Source of the DNA: Solibacillus sp. R5-41
Lineage (GTDB): Bacteria; Bacillota; Bacilli; Bacillales_A; Planococcaceae
Assembly (NCBI RefSeq): GCF_002736105.1
Contig: NZ_CP024123.1
Span: forward strand, 1,232,001 to 1,296,000
Direction of reading: 5' to 3'
Length of the DNA: 64,000 bases
The position numbers and the translations under genes were made by a program. Below, piece by piece: positions 18,667 to 27,509 of this stretch (positions are counted from its first letter, which is position 1; each line of letters starts with the position of its first letter). A model generated the notes under the pieces. It saw only the letters and a program-made list of their open reading frames with translations, did not search any database and was not told the origin of the DNA.

Positions 18667-18806
18667 CTTTAACTTGATTCAGTTGGGGTTCAAACCCCGA
18701 CTGAATTAAGTTAATGCCCCGGCGGATGTCACAGATTTTTAAGGGGAGTTTTTCGAGCTAGCTCGAAAAAAAATCTGGACAAGAGTTAGCCGAGGCGTAA
18801 TTGATA
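18667..18806 (+). repeat. hairpin repeat family 1, copy B
   Basis: Clean compact copy with three stem-loops. The first (about 18671-18708) pairs CTTGATTCAG with CTGAATTAAG over an inner GGGGTT/AACCCC. The second is centred on TTTCGAGCTAGCTCGAAA. The third is TTAGCCGAGGCGTAA at the 3' end. The copy ends 7 bases before the ypbE Shine-Dalgarno. Confidence 0.85.
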
Positions 18807-18826
18807 TGATTTGGAGGATTGCAACC

Positions 18827-19489
18827 GTGTCAAATGAAGATTACCGTGAAAAGGTAGAAGAGCATCGTCAAGAAATCGATTTACAAAATGGGGAAACAGC
18901 CAAAGTATCTCGTGTAAAACGACATCGAAAACCAGGTACAAAAAAACAAAAAAATCCGATCATGACAGCATTGGTTGTCATCTTTATTTTGTTTCCATTA
19001 AGTATTTTAGGATACGTTTGGTTATTTTATGAGCCGGAAGCAAAGGCTCCAGATAAAGATGTTGTGAAAGACGATACGAATCAAGTCGTGATTCTAAAAA
19101 ATGATCCTGAAAAAACGCCAAATGTTGATTTAGATGAAACGAATGAAAATGATGAGGCTAAAAAGCAAGAAGAAGCAGATTTAACGAAAGTAGAGCAAGA
19201 AAAGCAACGATTAGAAGCGGAAGAAGCAAAAAAAGCTGAACAAAAAAAATCAGCTGATGATAAGGCCGCAGCTCAAAAAGAGAAAGCACAAGAAGAAAAG
19301 AAAAAAGCGGAAGAGCAAGCAAATGCGCAACGAAAAACACATACAGTAAGTTCCACGGATAATTTATATCAAATCGCAATTAAATATTATGGTAGTGGAA
19401 GTCCAGCCAATATCGAAAAAATTAAACAAGCAAATAATTTATCCTCAGATAGTATTTCTGCGGGACAAGTATTGGTTATTGCACCATAA
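18827..19489 (+). CDS. ypbE: LysM-domain membrane protein YpbE
   Basis: A bitopic protein with a C-terminal LysM peptidoglycan-binding domain. From GTG 18827 (9 bases after GGAGG) it has 220 residues: a basic cytoplasmic tail (~1-43), one transmembrane helix (~45-67), a highly charged Lys/Glu/Ala coiled-coil-like linker (~105-170), and LysM (~172-220: HTVSSTDNLYQIAIKYYG ... IKQANNL). The earlier in-frame ATG at 18806 lies upstream of the Shine-Dalgarno and inside the repeat. Position after recQ matches B. subtilis ypbE. Role unknown; probably envelope. Confidence 0.85.
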   Translation: MSNEDYREKVEEHRQEIDLQNGETAKVSRVKRHRKPGTKKQKNPIMTALVVIFILFPLSILGYVWLFYEPEAKAPDKDVVKDDTNQVVILKNDPEKTPNVDLDETNENDEAKKQEEADLTKVEQEKQRLEAEEAKKAEQKKSADDKAAAQKEKAQEEKKKAEEQANAQRKTHTVSSTDNLYQIAIKYYGSGSPANIEKIKQANNLSSDSISAGQVLVIAP

Positions 19490-19517
19490 GGTCGAATGTT
19501 TTGTATAATAACTATAG

Positions 19518-19552
19518 AAAAGACGAATCCGAACAAGGCATCGTCTTTTTCT
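19518..19552 (+). terminator. ypbE terminator
   Basis: Nine-bp stem AAAAGACGA (19518-19526) / TCGTCTTTT (19541-19549) with a 14-base loop, continuing into T and TC. Confidence 0.6.
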
Positions 19553-19572
19553 TTTGAATTGGGGGAACGTAT

Positions 19573-20316
19573 ATGACCATTATTGCGATAATGATAGCTC
19601 TGTGCTTGTGTGTCTTTGTGTATATGTTCAAACTAGCACATGAAAATAACGTACGTAAGCACACAATCAGTGTTGCTGGAAAGGACGAAACTCTTCGTCT
19701 GTTTTTTATTTCAGATACACATGAGCGGAAAATTAATGAACAAATGATTTCGTCGATTATCGAGCCAATAGATCTTGTCATCATTGGTGGAGATTTTGTC
19801 GATAAAAGAACATCAAAACACATAATACATGAAAATATTCAACTTTTGAAAACATTGGGACCAGTTTATTTCGTATGGGGAAATAATGACCGAGAACAAG
19901 GGGAAAATGCACTCCGCCAATTGTTTGAAGAGCACGGAGTAACGATTATTGAAAACCAATCCATTGCAATCAAAAGTAAAAATAATGTAAAGATAAGCGC
20001 AGTCGATTTTCAATTTGCTTCAAGTAGTGTTGAGAAGGTGTTTAAAAATTGTGAACAGCAATCGACCATTTTCATTGCCCATAATCCCCAAGTGTTCCCG
20101 AAAATTCATTCGAAATTTAAACCTTTGCTAAGCATTGGGGCACATTTACATGGTGGTCAAATTCGCTTAGGAAAATTCGGTATACAACCACACGGCTATT
20201 TTGCGAAAAAAGACGGTTATTATGAGCTCGTGAGCAACGGGTATGGGACGACATTAGTGCCACTTAGGCTCGGTGCAAAACCGGAATGTCACCTAATCGA
20301 AATTAGATTTAGCTAG
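19573..20316 (+). CDS. ypbG: membrane-anchored metallophosphoesterase YpbG
   Basis: Calcineurin-like phosphoesterase with an N-terminal membrane segment (~2-20). The 247 residues carry the metal-binding motifs FISDTH (Asp48, His50), GGDFVD (Asp74), a variant GNND (Asn104 onwards), an AHNP His, and GAHLHGGQ. The family motif is normally GNH-D/E; here the His is Asn. Substrate is unknown; UDP-2,3-diacylglucosamine hydrolase-like enzymes share the fold. Position matches ypbG of B. subtilis. ATG 19573 follows GGGGGAACG. Confidence 0.85.
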   Translation: MTIIAIMIALCLCVFVYMFKLAHENNVRKHTISVAGKDETLRLFFISDTHERKINEQMISSIIEPIDLVIIGGDFVDKRTSKHIIHENIQLLKTLGPVYFVWGNNDREQGENALRQLFEEHGVTIIENQSIAIKSKNNVKISAVDFQFASSSVEKVFKNCEQQSTIFIAHNPQVFPKIHSKFKPLLSIGAHLHGGQIRLGKFGIQPHGYFAKKDGYYELVSNGYGTTLVPLRLGAKPECHLIEIRFS

Positions 20317-20413
20317 AATGTAAACAAATAATGACAATTCGCAGTATAATGGGAATATTAGGTCTAACTTCTATAAGTAGAAGTCTCCCAAATAGATTGA
20401 AGGAGATGTTTTT

Positions 20414-21379
20414 ATGCAAAAGGTAGATGCAATCATTGTTGGTGGTGGCCCTTGTGGCTTATCAGCAGCGATTGAACTACAAAATATCGGTTTATCCCCG
20501 ATTGTTATTGAAAAAGGAAATGTTGTGAACGCTATTTACAATTATCCTACACACCAAACCTTTTTTAGCACAAGTGAAAAATTAGCGATTGGTGATGTAC
20601 CGTTTATTATAGAAGAACGAAAACCGAAGCGAAATCAAGCGTTAGTATATTATCGGGAAGTAGTCAAAGCGAAAAAAATTCAAGTGAATCGTTTTGAGAA
20701 AGTGCAAAAAGTAGAAAAAATAGAAGCTCAATTTGTCGTTGAAACAGATAAAGCGGTTTATGAAACACCATATGTAATCATTGCGACGGGCTATTATGAC
20801 CATCCTAATTATTTGAATATCCCAGGTGAGAAGTTACCGAAAGTACATCATTATTTTAAAGAGGCACATCCTTATTTTGATACTGATGTGCTCATCATTG
20901 GCGGGAAAAACTCTGCGATTGATGCCGCACTGGAATTAAATAAAGCTGGAGCGCGCGTGACGGTTGTCTATCGGGGGAGTGACTATTCACCAAGCATTAA
21001 GCCGTGGGTGCTCCCGGAATTTGTAGGGCTTGTGCGTGATGGTGAATTGACGATACATTTTAATGCGACTGTAAATGAAATCTATGACAAAAAGGTCGTA
21101 ATTACAGTTGATAGTGATGTGCAATCTATATCAAATGATTTTATTTTTGCTATGACTGGTTACCATCCAGATCATAATTTTCTTCGTGCAATGCATGTCA
21201 AAATCGATGCAGAAACGGGTAGACCCTATTATGATGATGTGACAATGGAAACGAATATAGAAAATTTATTTATCGCGGGAGTCATTGCTGCTGGAAATAA
21301 TGCAAACGAAATTTTTATTGAAAATGGTCGCTTCCATGGCGGTCAAATCGCACAAAAAATTGCAAACAAGCGAAAATAA
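20414..21379 (+). CDS. ypdA: bacillithiol disulfide reductase Bdr (YpdA)
   Basis: FAD- and NADPH-dependent reductase that regenerates bacillithiol (BSH) from its disulfide, in the cytoplasm. The 321 residues show the FAD-binding GGGPCGLSAAIEL with the family-specific Cys14 just after the glycine motif, a second nucleotide site VLIIGGKNSAIDAALEL, the FAMTGYHPDH motif and a terminal IAGVIAAGNNANEIFIENGR. ATG 20414 follows AAGGAG. ansA follows within 12 bases and is probably co-transcribed. The BSH synthesis gene bshA is at 57270, consistent with a bacillithiol-using cell. Confidence 0.93.
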   Translation: MQKVDAIIVGGGPCGLSAAIELQNIGLSPIVIEKGNVVNAIYNYPTHQTFFSTSEKLAIGDVPFIIEERKPKRNQALVYYREVVKAKKIQVNRFEKVQKVEKIEAQFVVETDKAVYETPYVIIATGYYDHPNYLNIPGEKLPKVHHYFKEAHPYFDTDVLIIGGKNSAIDAALELNKAGARVTVVYRGSDYSPSIKPWVLPEFVGLVRDGELTIHFNATVNEIYDKKVVITVDSDVQSISNDFIFAMTGYHPDHNFLRAMHVKIDAETGRPYYDDVTMETNIENLFIAGVIAAGNNANEIFIENGRFHGGQIAQKIANKRK

Positions 21380-21391
21380 GAGGTGAACTGC

Positions 21392-22357
21392 GTGAAGAAG
21401 AAAGTCGTTTTAATTACTACGGGTGGTACAATTGCGAGTACAAGAAATGATAAAAATAAACTGGAATCGGGTAAGTTAAATGGCAATGCGATCTTATCTA
21501 TGTGTCAGTTGGAAAATGAAATGGACATTGAGTTAATCGACCTTTACCAAATTCCATCGATGCACATGTCGTTCGAACATTTGAATTTATTAAATACGAC
21601 AGTTCATCAAGTGTTTGAAGATGCATCGGTTAGCGGAATCGTTATTACCCATGGAACCGATAGCTTAGAGGAAACAGCCTATTTTCTAGAGCTTACAGTG
21701 AATGATGAACGTCCGATTATCGTAACAGGCTCTCAAAAATCGCCTGAAGATATTGGCACGGATGTGTATTCGAATTTACGTAACTCTCTTTTAGTTGCTA
21801 CAAGTGAACAAGGGAAAAACATTGGCACATGTGTTGTGTTTAACGAGCAAATACTCCACTCGAAATATGTGAAGAAAATCCATTCTTCAAGTATTAATGG
21901 ATTTGGTGCGATTGGTTATGGCATGCTTGGCTATATTGATAATGATGAAGTCGTTATTTATCAAAAGCCTACGCAAAGAGAATTTTATTCGATTCAGCCA
22001 AGCTACCCGAATGTAGAAATCATCTATGCTTACTTAGGGGCGAGCTCGATTTTATTGAATGCTTTATGCGAAGCAAAGGTGGACGGTGTTGTGTTAATCG
22101 GTGCGGGGCGTGGTCAAGTAGTCCCAGCAATGACCGATCCGATTGAACGATTATGCAGTATTGGGACGAAAGTTGTTTTAACGACGTCAACGGAAGAAGG
22201 GCGCGTATTCCCAACGTATGATTATCCTAGTAGTGCAAATAATTTAAAGGACATTGGTGTTGTAATGGGTGGCGATTTTGATCCAAAAAAGGCACGTCTT
22301 AAATTAATGCTTATGCTTGCAAATGGCGCAACAAATTTTGATTCTTTTATGCATTAG
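21392..22357 (+). CDS. ansA: type I L-asparaginase
   Basis: Hydrolyses L-asparagine to aspartate and ammonia. The 321 residues carry both active-site threonine blocks: VLITTGGTIAST near the N-terminus and ITHGTDSLEET around residue 90. The region GSQKSPEDIGTDVYSNLRNSL replaces the MRP...SADG seen in E. coli enzymes but is like Bacillus AnsA. GTG 21392 is 6 bases after AAGAGGTG; the GTG at 21383 overlaps that Shine-Dalgarno. It follows ypdA closely and ends at a hairpin terminator. AnsZ-type exported enzyme is unlikely since no signal peptide is present. Confidence 0.9.
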   Translation: MKKKVVLITTGGTIASTRNDKNKLESGKLNGNAILSMCQLENEMDIELIDLYQIPSMHMSFEHLNLLNTTVHQVFEDASVSGIVITHGTDSLEETAYFLELTVNDERPIIVTGSQKSPEDIGTDVYSNLRNSLLVATSEQGKNIGTCVVFNEQILHSKYVKKIHSSSINGFGAIGYGMLGYIDNDEVVIYQKPTQREFYSIQPSYPNVEIIYAYLGASSILLNALCEAKVDGVVLIGAGRGQVVPAMTDPIERLCSIGTKVVLTTSTEEGRVFPTYDYPSSANNLKDIGVVMGGDFDPKKARLKLMLMLANGATNFDSFMH

Positions 22358-22371
22358 ATAAATATTTCTTC

Positions 22372-22401
22372 AACTCGGCTGGAATTATGCCGAGTTTTTA
22401 T
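22372..22401 (+). terminator. ansA terminator
   Basis: Eight-bp GC-containing stem AACTCGGC (22372-22379) / GCCGAGTT (22389-22396) followed by TTTATGTTTTT. Confidence 0.75.
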
Positions 22402-22438
22402 GTTTTTGGTAACCGCTTACTTATAACCAAAACAAACA

Positions 22439-22447
22439 TGGTATACT
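22439..22447 (+). promoter_or_regulatory. extended -10 promoter ahead of repeat copy C and prsW
   Basis: TGGTATACT (22439-22447) is an extended -10 after the ansA terminator. If used, the whole 268-bp repeat copy C is in the prsW leader. Confidence 0.45.
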
Positions 22448-22454
22448 ATGAGTA

Positions 22455-22722
22455 ATTCATTTATTCTCATTGAGTCGGCGGCAAAACCCCGACTCAATGA
22501 GAACTCTGGCTAAGAACACCGCGTCCTGTGGTAACGCAAGAGTGGCCTACGTCATGTTGGCCCAATGCCCCAGGCGGACGTCAAGGATTTTGAAAGGTGA
22601 ATGTAAGGATGTTAACCTAGGGTCGTCGAATCCTTGCAACAACGGCTAACTGACCTGCATCATGCTGGCCTATGCACAATTCAAAACCCTGACACAGTTA
22701 CGCCAAGGTGTAATTGATTTGT
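22455..22722 (+). repeat. hairpin repeat family 1, composite copy C
   Basis: The longest copy. It starts with a stem-loop pairing TCTCATTGAGTCGG with CCGACTCAATGAGA. Next comes the core module with GCGTCCTGTGG and ATGTTGGCC, then a second module with GGATGTTAACC, GGCTAACTGACCTGC and ATGCTGGCC. It ends with ACGCCAAGGTGTAATTGATT, 5 bases before the prsW Shine-Dalgarno. The two modules occur separately in other copies, so this looks like a fusion of two subtypes. Confidence 0.8.
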
Positions 22723-22739
22723 AGAGAGGAGCCGGCAAA

Positions 22740-23420
22740 ATGTTCATCTTATTATTATCCGCAGCAATTGCGCCGGGGTTAGCCCTTTTAAGTTATTTTT
22801 ACTTAAGAAATCAAATGGATACTGAGCCACGAAGAACGCTTCTCAATTCATTTATATTTGGTGCGATTATTACGTTTCCAATTCTTTTCATCCAATTCAT
22901 ATTAAAGGAAGAGCAAACTTTTTCGAGTGTCTTTTTTTCAAATGTTATTTTTACGAGTATCATTGAAGAATTTTTTAAATGGCTCGTCATCTTTGCTGCT
23001 ATTTTAAGAAATGTTGAGTTTGATGATCCATATGATGGGGTTTTATATGGGGTAGCCGTTTCATTAGGGTTTGCTACGGTTGAAAACGTAATTTATTTAA
23101 TATCCTTTGGGATTGATCAAGCCTTTATGCGTGCAATTTTACCTGTATCCAGCCATGCATTATTTGGTGTTGTGATGGGCTATTATTATGGAAAAGGGAA
23201 GTTTTCAGCGGATCACCAGAAGAAAATTATCTTTTTGGCATTGATAGCACCAGTAGTCTTGCATATTACATATAACTCTATTTTAATGATGGAGGAATAC
23301 TTTATGTATGTTATGCTGCCTTTCATGTTCTTTTTATGGTGGTTTGCATTAAGGAAAGTGAAGCAGGCACACGAACATTTAGTCGAGCATTTATCACGTA
23401 TTAACGGGCCCATGAGTTAA
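22740..23420 (+). CDS. prsW: intramembrane protease PrsW
   Basis: Polytopic metalloprotease that makes the first cut in an anti-sigma factor (RsiW in B. subtilis), releasing an envelope-stress ECF sigma factor. The 226 residues are mostly hydrophobic with about six to eight membrane segments. The four PrsW motifs are present: IIEEFFKW (Glu76-Glu77), FATVEN (Glu115), SSHALFG (His139) and VLHITYN (His near 183). ATG 22740 follows AGAGGAG. Its normal substrate RsiW is not in this window; rsiX at 7343 is a different type of anti-sigma factor. Confidence 0.93.
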   Translation: MFILLLSAAIAPGLALLSYFYLRNQMDTEPRRTLLNSFIFGAIITFPILFIQFILKEEQTFSSVFFSNVIFTSIIEEFFKWLVIFAAILRNVEFDDPYDGVLYGVAVSLGFATVENVIYLISFGIDQAFMRAILPVSSHALFGVVMGYYYGKGKFSADHQKKIIFLALIAPVVLHITYNSILMMEEYFMYVMLPFMFFLWWFALRKVKQAHEHLVEHLSRINGPMS

Positions 23421-23438
23421 TACTTAACTAAATCAATT

Positions 23439-23479
23439 ACGCGTACGATTGAAACTTTCAGTCGCATGCGTTTTTTTAT
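23439..23479 (+). terminator. prsW terminator
   Basis: Inner stem CGATTGAAA / TTTCAGTCG and outer ACGC / GCGT with a small internal loop, followed by seven T. Confidence 0.7.
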
Positions 23480-23562
23480 ATCAATTTTTTAGGGAAATAT
23501 ATCTTTTTACGTATAATAATCGCATAATTTTACATCCTATTAGAAAAGGGAGTGAAAGAGCT

Positions 23563-24333
23563 TTGAAAAAAATTGTATATTTATTGGCTATTCTTTCGTT
23601 AAGTCTTTCAATTAATGCATCCGCTTTTTCAAATCAGGATATTCAGCGAGGTGCATTTGGAGACGATGTTGTAGAATTACAGGCTCGTTTGCAGTATATA
23701 AGTTTTTATCACGGTAAAATTGACGGTAAATTTGGCTACGGAACGTATTGGGCGTTAAGAGAATTCCAAGAAAAATACGGCTTACCGGTAGATGGTATTG
23801 CAGGAAAAGCAACGAAGGATAAATTAGCGAATAACTCAGATTTCGACAAAGCGTATGTAGACAAGCAAATTAAATTAGGGAATCGCTTTACTTATTATGG
23901 GGGGAAGCCATTAGATCAGCAAGTGAAAAAAGGAGGGGGCTCAAATTCGACTTCCTCAATGCAACTACCAGCGAAATATAGTGAGCAAGATGTACAACTG
24001 ATGGCAAATGCCGTTTATGGAGAGGCGCGCGGGGAGGTTTATGAAGGACAAGTCGCAGTTGCGGCAGTTATTTTAAACCGTTTGGAATCAGATGAATTCC
24101 CGGATACAATCTCAGAAATTATCTTCCAACCAAGGGCATTTACAGCGGTTGCTGACGGTCAAATTTGGCTTACACCAAATGAACGAGCGAAACAAGCGGT
24201 ATTGGATGCCATCAATGGCTGGGATCCATCTGAAAATGCACTTTATTATTTCAATCCAGTGACAGCGACAAGTGAATGGATTTGGACGAGACCACAAATT
24301 AAACAAATAGGAGAGCATATTTTTTGCTTATAA
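23563..24333 (+). CDS. sleB: spore cortex-lytic enzyme SleB
   Basis: Germination-specific lytic transglycosylase that degrades the spore cortex. From TTG 23563 it has 256 residues with a signal peptide (1-21, probable cut at ASA/F), a PG_binding_1 domain (~27-88: GDDVVELQARLQYISFY, VDGIAGKATKDKL), a linker, and a cell-wall hydrolase domain (~146-256) with the conserved NAVYGEARGE containing the catalytic Glu. The longer open frame from 23449 lacks a proper signal peptide and runs through the upstream hairpin. ypeB follows after 12 bases, as in other spore formers. Confidence 0.94.
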   Translation: MKKIVYLLAILSLSLSINASAFSNQDIQRGAFGDDVVELQARLQYISFYHGKIDGKFGYGTYWALREFQEKYGLPVDGIAGKATKDKLANNSDFDKAYVDKQIKLGNRFTYYGGKPLDQQVKKGGGSNSTSSMQLPAKYSEQDVQLMANAVYGEARGEVYEGQVAVAAVILNRLESDEFPDTISEIIFQPRAFTAVADGQIWLTPNERAKQAVLDAINGWDPSENALYYFNPVTATSEWIWTRPQIKQIGEHIFCL

Positions 24334-24345
24334 AAGGGTGAGAAC

Positions 24346-25629
24346 ATGAGAAACTTTTCGTATTTATTAGGTTTGTTCGTTGTCATACTCGCATTTGTTG
24401 CATATGATCTTTACGACAAAAATAAGCAGCTTGAACGGAGCGTGCACGCAGCTTATACGAATGATTTATCCACTGCAACGGAAAAATTGTCTTTACTTCA
24501 CCGCTCTGTTTCTCAGTCTTTACTGTACCAAGATGAGCAGGCATTAACAACAGAGCTTGACAATATATGGCGAATTAGTAGTGAATTAAGAAAATCAGTC
24601 GCCAATTTACCGTTACAAGATGAGGTCCAAACAGAATGGATGCGTTATTTAGGGAGGATTGGAAACTCTGCGAAAATGGCAGCAGATTCTGGTGATTTTA
24701 CAGAGTGGCAATCTAAAATGGGTACCGTTTCATCCAATTTAAACGCATTTGCCGAAGAGTGGAATGTTGCAACCGTATCATTTTATGAAAATGACGGTGA
24801 TTTTAGAAAATGGTCAGCCAATAAAGCGATGGCAATTAAAGATTCACCATTTTTAGGGGCGTCAAAGCAACTCAAATCGTATAACGAAACTGATTTCCCT
24901 TTAACGGCAAGTGAGTCCGATTTCGAAAAGAAACGTGATTTAGAGCATTTATCCGATCAACCGATTACAAAAAAACAAGCGATTGAACATTTTAAAAAAT
25001 ATTTCCCGGAAATTTCAGATGCAGCAATTACTGTAACAAAGAGTAAGGATGATGCCCCGTATCCCTTTTATCATATCCAATTCATTCGAGGAACGAGAAT
25101 TGGCTATGCGGATATTACGGAAAAAGGGGGACATTTATTATCATTCCTAATGGAAAGACCCGTTGCAAAAAGTGCATTGTCACATGAGGAAATACTCGGT
25201 ACTGCAAAAGACTTTATGAAAAAAGTGGGCTATGAAGATGTTGTAATATCTGAAACACGAGAAAATCATGAGGCATGGCATATAGTATTTACACGCGTAT
25301 ATGGTGCAGATAACGCGCTCGTCTATCCAGACAGTATTCAACTAAAAATCGCAAAAGATAATGCAGAAATATTAGGTATTAATGCGATGGAATACGTTCA
25401 AGAAGAAAAGATTCCACAGCAAGCAACCCTACCAATTAATTGGGAAACTTTCTTTGCTGACAATGTTCAAGTGGAGGAAGTAAAAAATATTTACACAGCG
25501 GACAATACGTTTACATTACGTAAATGCTACGAGGTCATTGCACGTATCAATAATGAATATCAAGATACATTCCGAATTGTAATTGATGCTGAAACACATA
25601 AAGTTGTAAAAAATGAAAAATTAAAGTAA
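24346..25629 (+). CDS. ypeB: SleB-dependence protein YpeB
   Basis: YpeB and SleB stabilise each other in the dormant spore and are both needed for cortex lysis. The 427 residues have an N-terminal membrane segment (~5-22), a helical region (~30-190) and C-terminal PepSY-like repeats (e.g. KKQAIEHFKKYFPEISDAAITVTK and HEEILGTAKDFMKKVGYEDVV), the known YpeB layout. ATG 24346 is 12 bases after sleB with a TAAAAGGGTG Shine-Dalgarno, so the pair forms an operon. A forespore sigma-G promoter is expected from family knowledge but I could not define one. Confidence 0.94.
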   Translation: MRNFSYLLGLFVVILAFVAYDLYDKNKQLERSVHAAYTNDLSTATEKLSLLHRSVSQSLLYQDEQALTTELDNIWRISSELRKSVANLPLQDEVQTEWMRYLGRIGNSAKMAADSGDFTEWQSKMGTVSSNLNAFAEEWNVATVSFYENDGDFRKWSANKAMAIKDSPFLGASKQLKSYNETDFPLTASESDFEKKRDLEHLSDQPITKKQAIEHFKKYFPEISDAAITVTKSKDDAPYPFYHIQFIRGTRIGYADITEKGGHLLSFLMERPVAKSALSHEEILGTAKDFMKKVGYEDVVISETRENHEAWHIVFTRVYGADNALVYPDSIQLKIAKDNAEILGINAMEYVQEEKIPQQATLPINWETFFADNVQVEEVKNIYTADNTFTLRKCYEVIARINNEYQDTFRIVIDAETHKVVKNEKLK

Positions 25630-25721
25630 TTTCTCTGGAAACAATATAAGGATTTGGTAGCTAATTTTTCCGTACCATGCGATAATAAGGCTATTAATCT
25701 TTATTGTACGAGGAGAAACAG

Positions 25722-26375
25722 ATGGAACTAAAAATGGGGACTCAATTGACATTAGAACCAATCTATACAGAGCGTGTAGAGAAATTTCGTTGTCGGATTG
25801 TTGAGCAACAAAATAATATTATTTTTATTGATTATCCTGTTAATGTACTAACGAAAAAAGTTGCTTTTTTAGTAGATGGTGCGCAATTTCGAGTAACCTT
25901 TAGTACAAACTCGAAAGAAAATTATGCATTTAACACGGAAGTCCTTGGTCGTAGAGGTGGCAATGTCCAAATGATTATGTTATTGTGCCCACCCAAAGAG
26001 GAATTTCTTAAAATTCAACGAAGAGAATATGTCCGCATAGAAACACCGGTAGATGTAGCTATTGAATTTAATAATCAATTTTATCAATTCGTAGCAGAAG
26101 ATATTAGTGCAGGTGGTACTGCAATCCATATTAAATCACCCGTTGAATTTAAAGACGGTGATAGAGTAAAGATAGTCGTCGTCCTGCCATTTTCAAATGG
26201 TGATGTGAGTTATGTAGAAACAGATGCCGTCATTGTTCGTATATTTGAAAGAGACGATATTCAAATCGCTTCTGTTCAGTTTACGGATACAGATGATCTG
26301 GACAAGCAACATATTGTACGTTTTTGTTTTGAACGCCAGTTACTATTCCGAAAAAAAGAAATGAATGAAATATAA
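25722..26375 (+). CDS. ypfA: PilZ-domain cyclic-di-GMP receptor (YpfA/MotI-like)
   Basis: YcgR-type protein: an N-terminal flagellar-brake domain and a C-terminal PilZ domain. In B. subtilis this protein (YpfA, also DgrA/MotI) binds cyclic-di-GMP and acts as a clutch on the MotA stator. From ATG 25722 it has 217 residues; the PilZ signature is complete, with RREYVR (Arg101 and Arg105 of RxxxR) and DISAGG (D-x-S-x-x-G at 127-132). ATG 25722 is 6 bases after AGGAG; the open frame starting at 25704 lies upstream of it. Order ypeB-ypfA-cmk matches B. subtilis. Confidence 0.92.
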   Translation: MELKMGTQLTLEPIYTERVEKFRCRIVEQQNNIIFIDYPVNVLTKKVAFLVDGAQFRVTFSTNSKENYAFNTEVLGRRGGNVQMIMLLCPPKEEFLKIQRREYVRIETPVDVAIEFNNQFYQFVAEDISAGGTAIHIKSPVEFKDGDRVKIVVVLPFSNGDVSYVETDAVIVRIFERDDIQIASVQFTDTDDLDKQHIVRFCFERQLLFRKKEMNEI

Positions 26376-26452
26376 AGTGTACCCGTCGTTAATATAAAAT
26401 GGCGGGTTTTTTAATGTTGTACGTTGGAATAAATCTTACGTTAAACATGAAA

Positions 26453-26648
26453 ATTCAATTACGCCTTGGTCTGATGGCGTCCAGATTTTGAATTGGCTTA
26501 GTCCGGCACGATGTAAGTCAGTTAGCGGTTGTCGCATGAATACGACGAACTTAGGCTAACATTCTAATATTGACTACTTTCAAAATCTATGTAATCCTCC
26601 GGAGGATTTATCTTCAATTAATGGGTGTTTGAACATCCATTGAATGAA
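26453..26648 (-). repeat. hairpin repeat family 1, copy D (reverse orientation)
   Basis: Fills the ypfA-cmk gap (the ypfB position). On the minus strand it reads from CTTCATTCAATGGATG to ATGTTAGCC, GACAACCGCTAACTGAC and ends GACCAAGGCGTAATTGAA, sharing the second module of copies C and H. It has an unusual AATCCTCCGGAGGATT palindrome (26594-26609) not seen in the others. Confidence 0.75.
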
Positions 26649-26663
26649 GAAAAAAAGTGATTA

Positions 26664-26672
26664 TGATACAAT
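26664..26672 (+). promoter_or_regulatory. extended -10 promoter of cmk
   Basis: TGATACAAT (26664-26672) 25 bases before the cmk ATG. It lies downstream of repeat copy D, so that repeat would not be in the cmk transcript. Confidence 0.5.
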
Positions 26673-26696
26673 AAAGACGGAAAGTAGGGATTATTT

Positions 26697-27371
26697 ATGA
26701 TGAAAAAAATTCAAATTGCAATCGATGGCCCAGCTGGTGCGGGTAAGAGCACAATCGCCAAAATCGTCGCTGAAGCATTAAACTTTACTTATATCGACAC
26801 AGGGGCAATGTACCGCGCAGTTACGTATAAAGGGATAAATGAAAACATACAATTACATGACGCAGTAGCTCTTGAAAAAATGCTGCGTACGACAACGATT
26901 ACATTAAAGCCTTCAGAACTAGGACAACTCGTATTTGTTGATGGCGAAAATGTTTCTGAAGCAATTCGTTCAAATGAAGTCACATCCAATGTTTCACAAG
27001 TTGCAGCTCATGCTAATATTCGTGAAATTTTAGTAGACATGCAACAGCAACTCGCTGCAAGTGGTGGTGTTGTAATGGATGGTCGCGATATTGCAACACA
27101 TGTTTTGAAGGAGGCGGAGTTAAAAATATTTATGTCTGCAACCGTTGAAGAACGTGCACGTCGCCGTTATTTGGACAATGAACGCCGTGGTATTTCATCA
27201 ACAATTGAATCTTTACAAGAAGAAATTGCACTACGAGACAAATTAGATAGTGAACGTGAAGCATCGCCGTTAATTCAAGCTAAAGATGCCTTATTTTTAG
27301 ATACAACGAATTTAACTATTGATGAAGCAGCACAAGAAATCTTAAAGTTGGCACATGAAAAAACGCTTTAG
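26697..27371 (+). CDS. cmk: cytidylate kinase
   Basis: Phosphorylates CMP and dCMP to the diphosphates with ATP. The 224 residues contain the P-loop GPAGAGKST near the N-terminus, the YIDTGAMYRAVT block, the MDGRDIATHVLKEAELKIF segment, and the lid region VEERARRRYLDNERRG. Length is normal. Two adjacent ATG codons (26697, 26700) are both possible; the Shine-Dalgarno is weak. It precedes the S1-domain gene, as in many bacteria where cmk and rpsA are neighbours. Confidence 0.96.
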   Translation: MMKKIQIAIDGPAGAGKSTIAKIVAEALNFTYIDTGAMYRAVTYKGINENIQLHDAVALEKMLRTTTITLKPSELGQLVFVDGENVSEAIRSNEVTSNVSQVAAHANIREILVDMQQQLAASGGVVMDGRDIATHVLKEAELKIFMSATVEERARRRYLDNERRGISSTIESLQEEIALRDKLDSEREASPLIQAKDALFLDTTNLTIDEAAQEILKLAHEKTL

Positions 27372-27509
27372 AAATAAATCCCAAGTCACGGTGATGAACC
27401 TTTACTTTTCCCTACATGTAAAAAATTTCTAAAAATAAAGGGATATTTTTTGTTTTTGTTGAACATTTCTAATAAACTAATAAGTGGAATATGCGAAGGA
27501 GGGTTACAT

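Noticed and set aside
18671-18708. tRNA-like T-arm (GGGGTTCAAACCCC) in repeat copies B and K
   Set aside because: The match is limited to the T-loop-like GGTTCAAACC. No acceptor stem, D-arm or anticodon arm is present, and the stem pairs through the loop instead; other copies lose the motif while keeping the stem. Likely coincidence of a GGGGTT/AACCCC hairpin.
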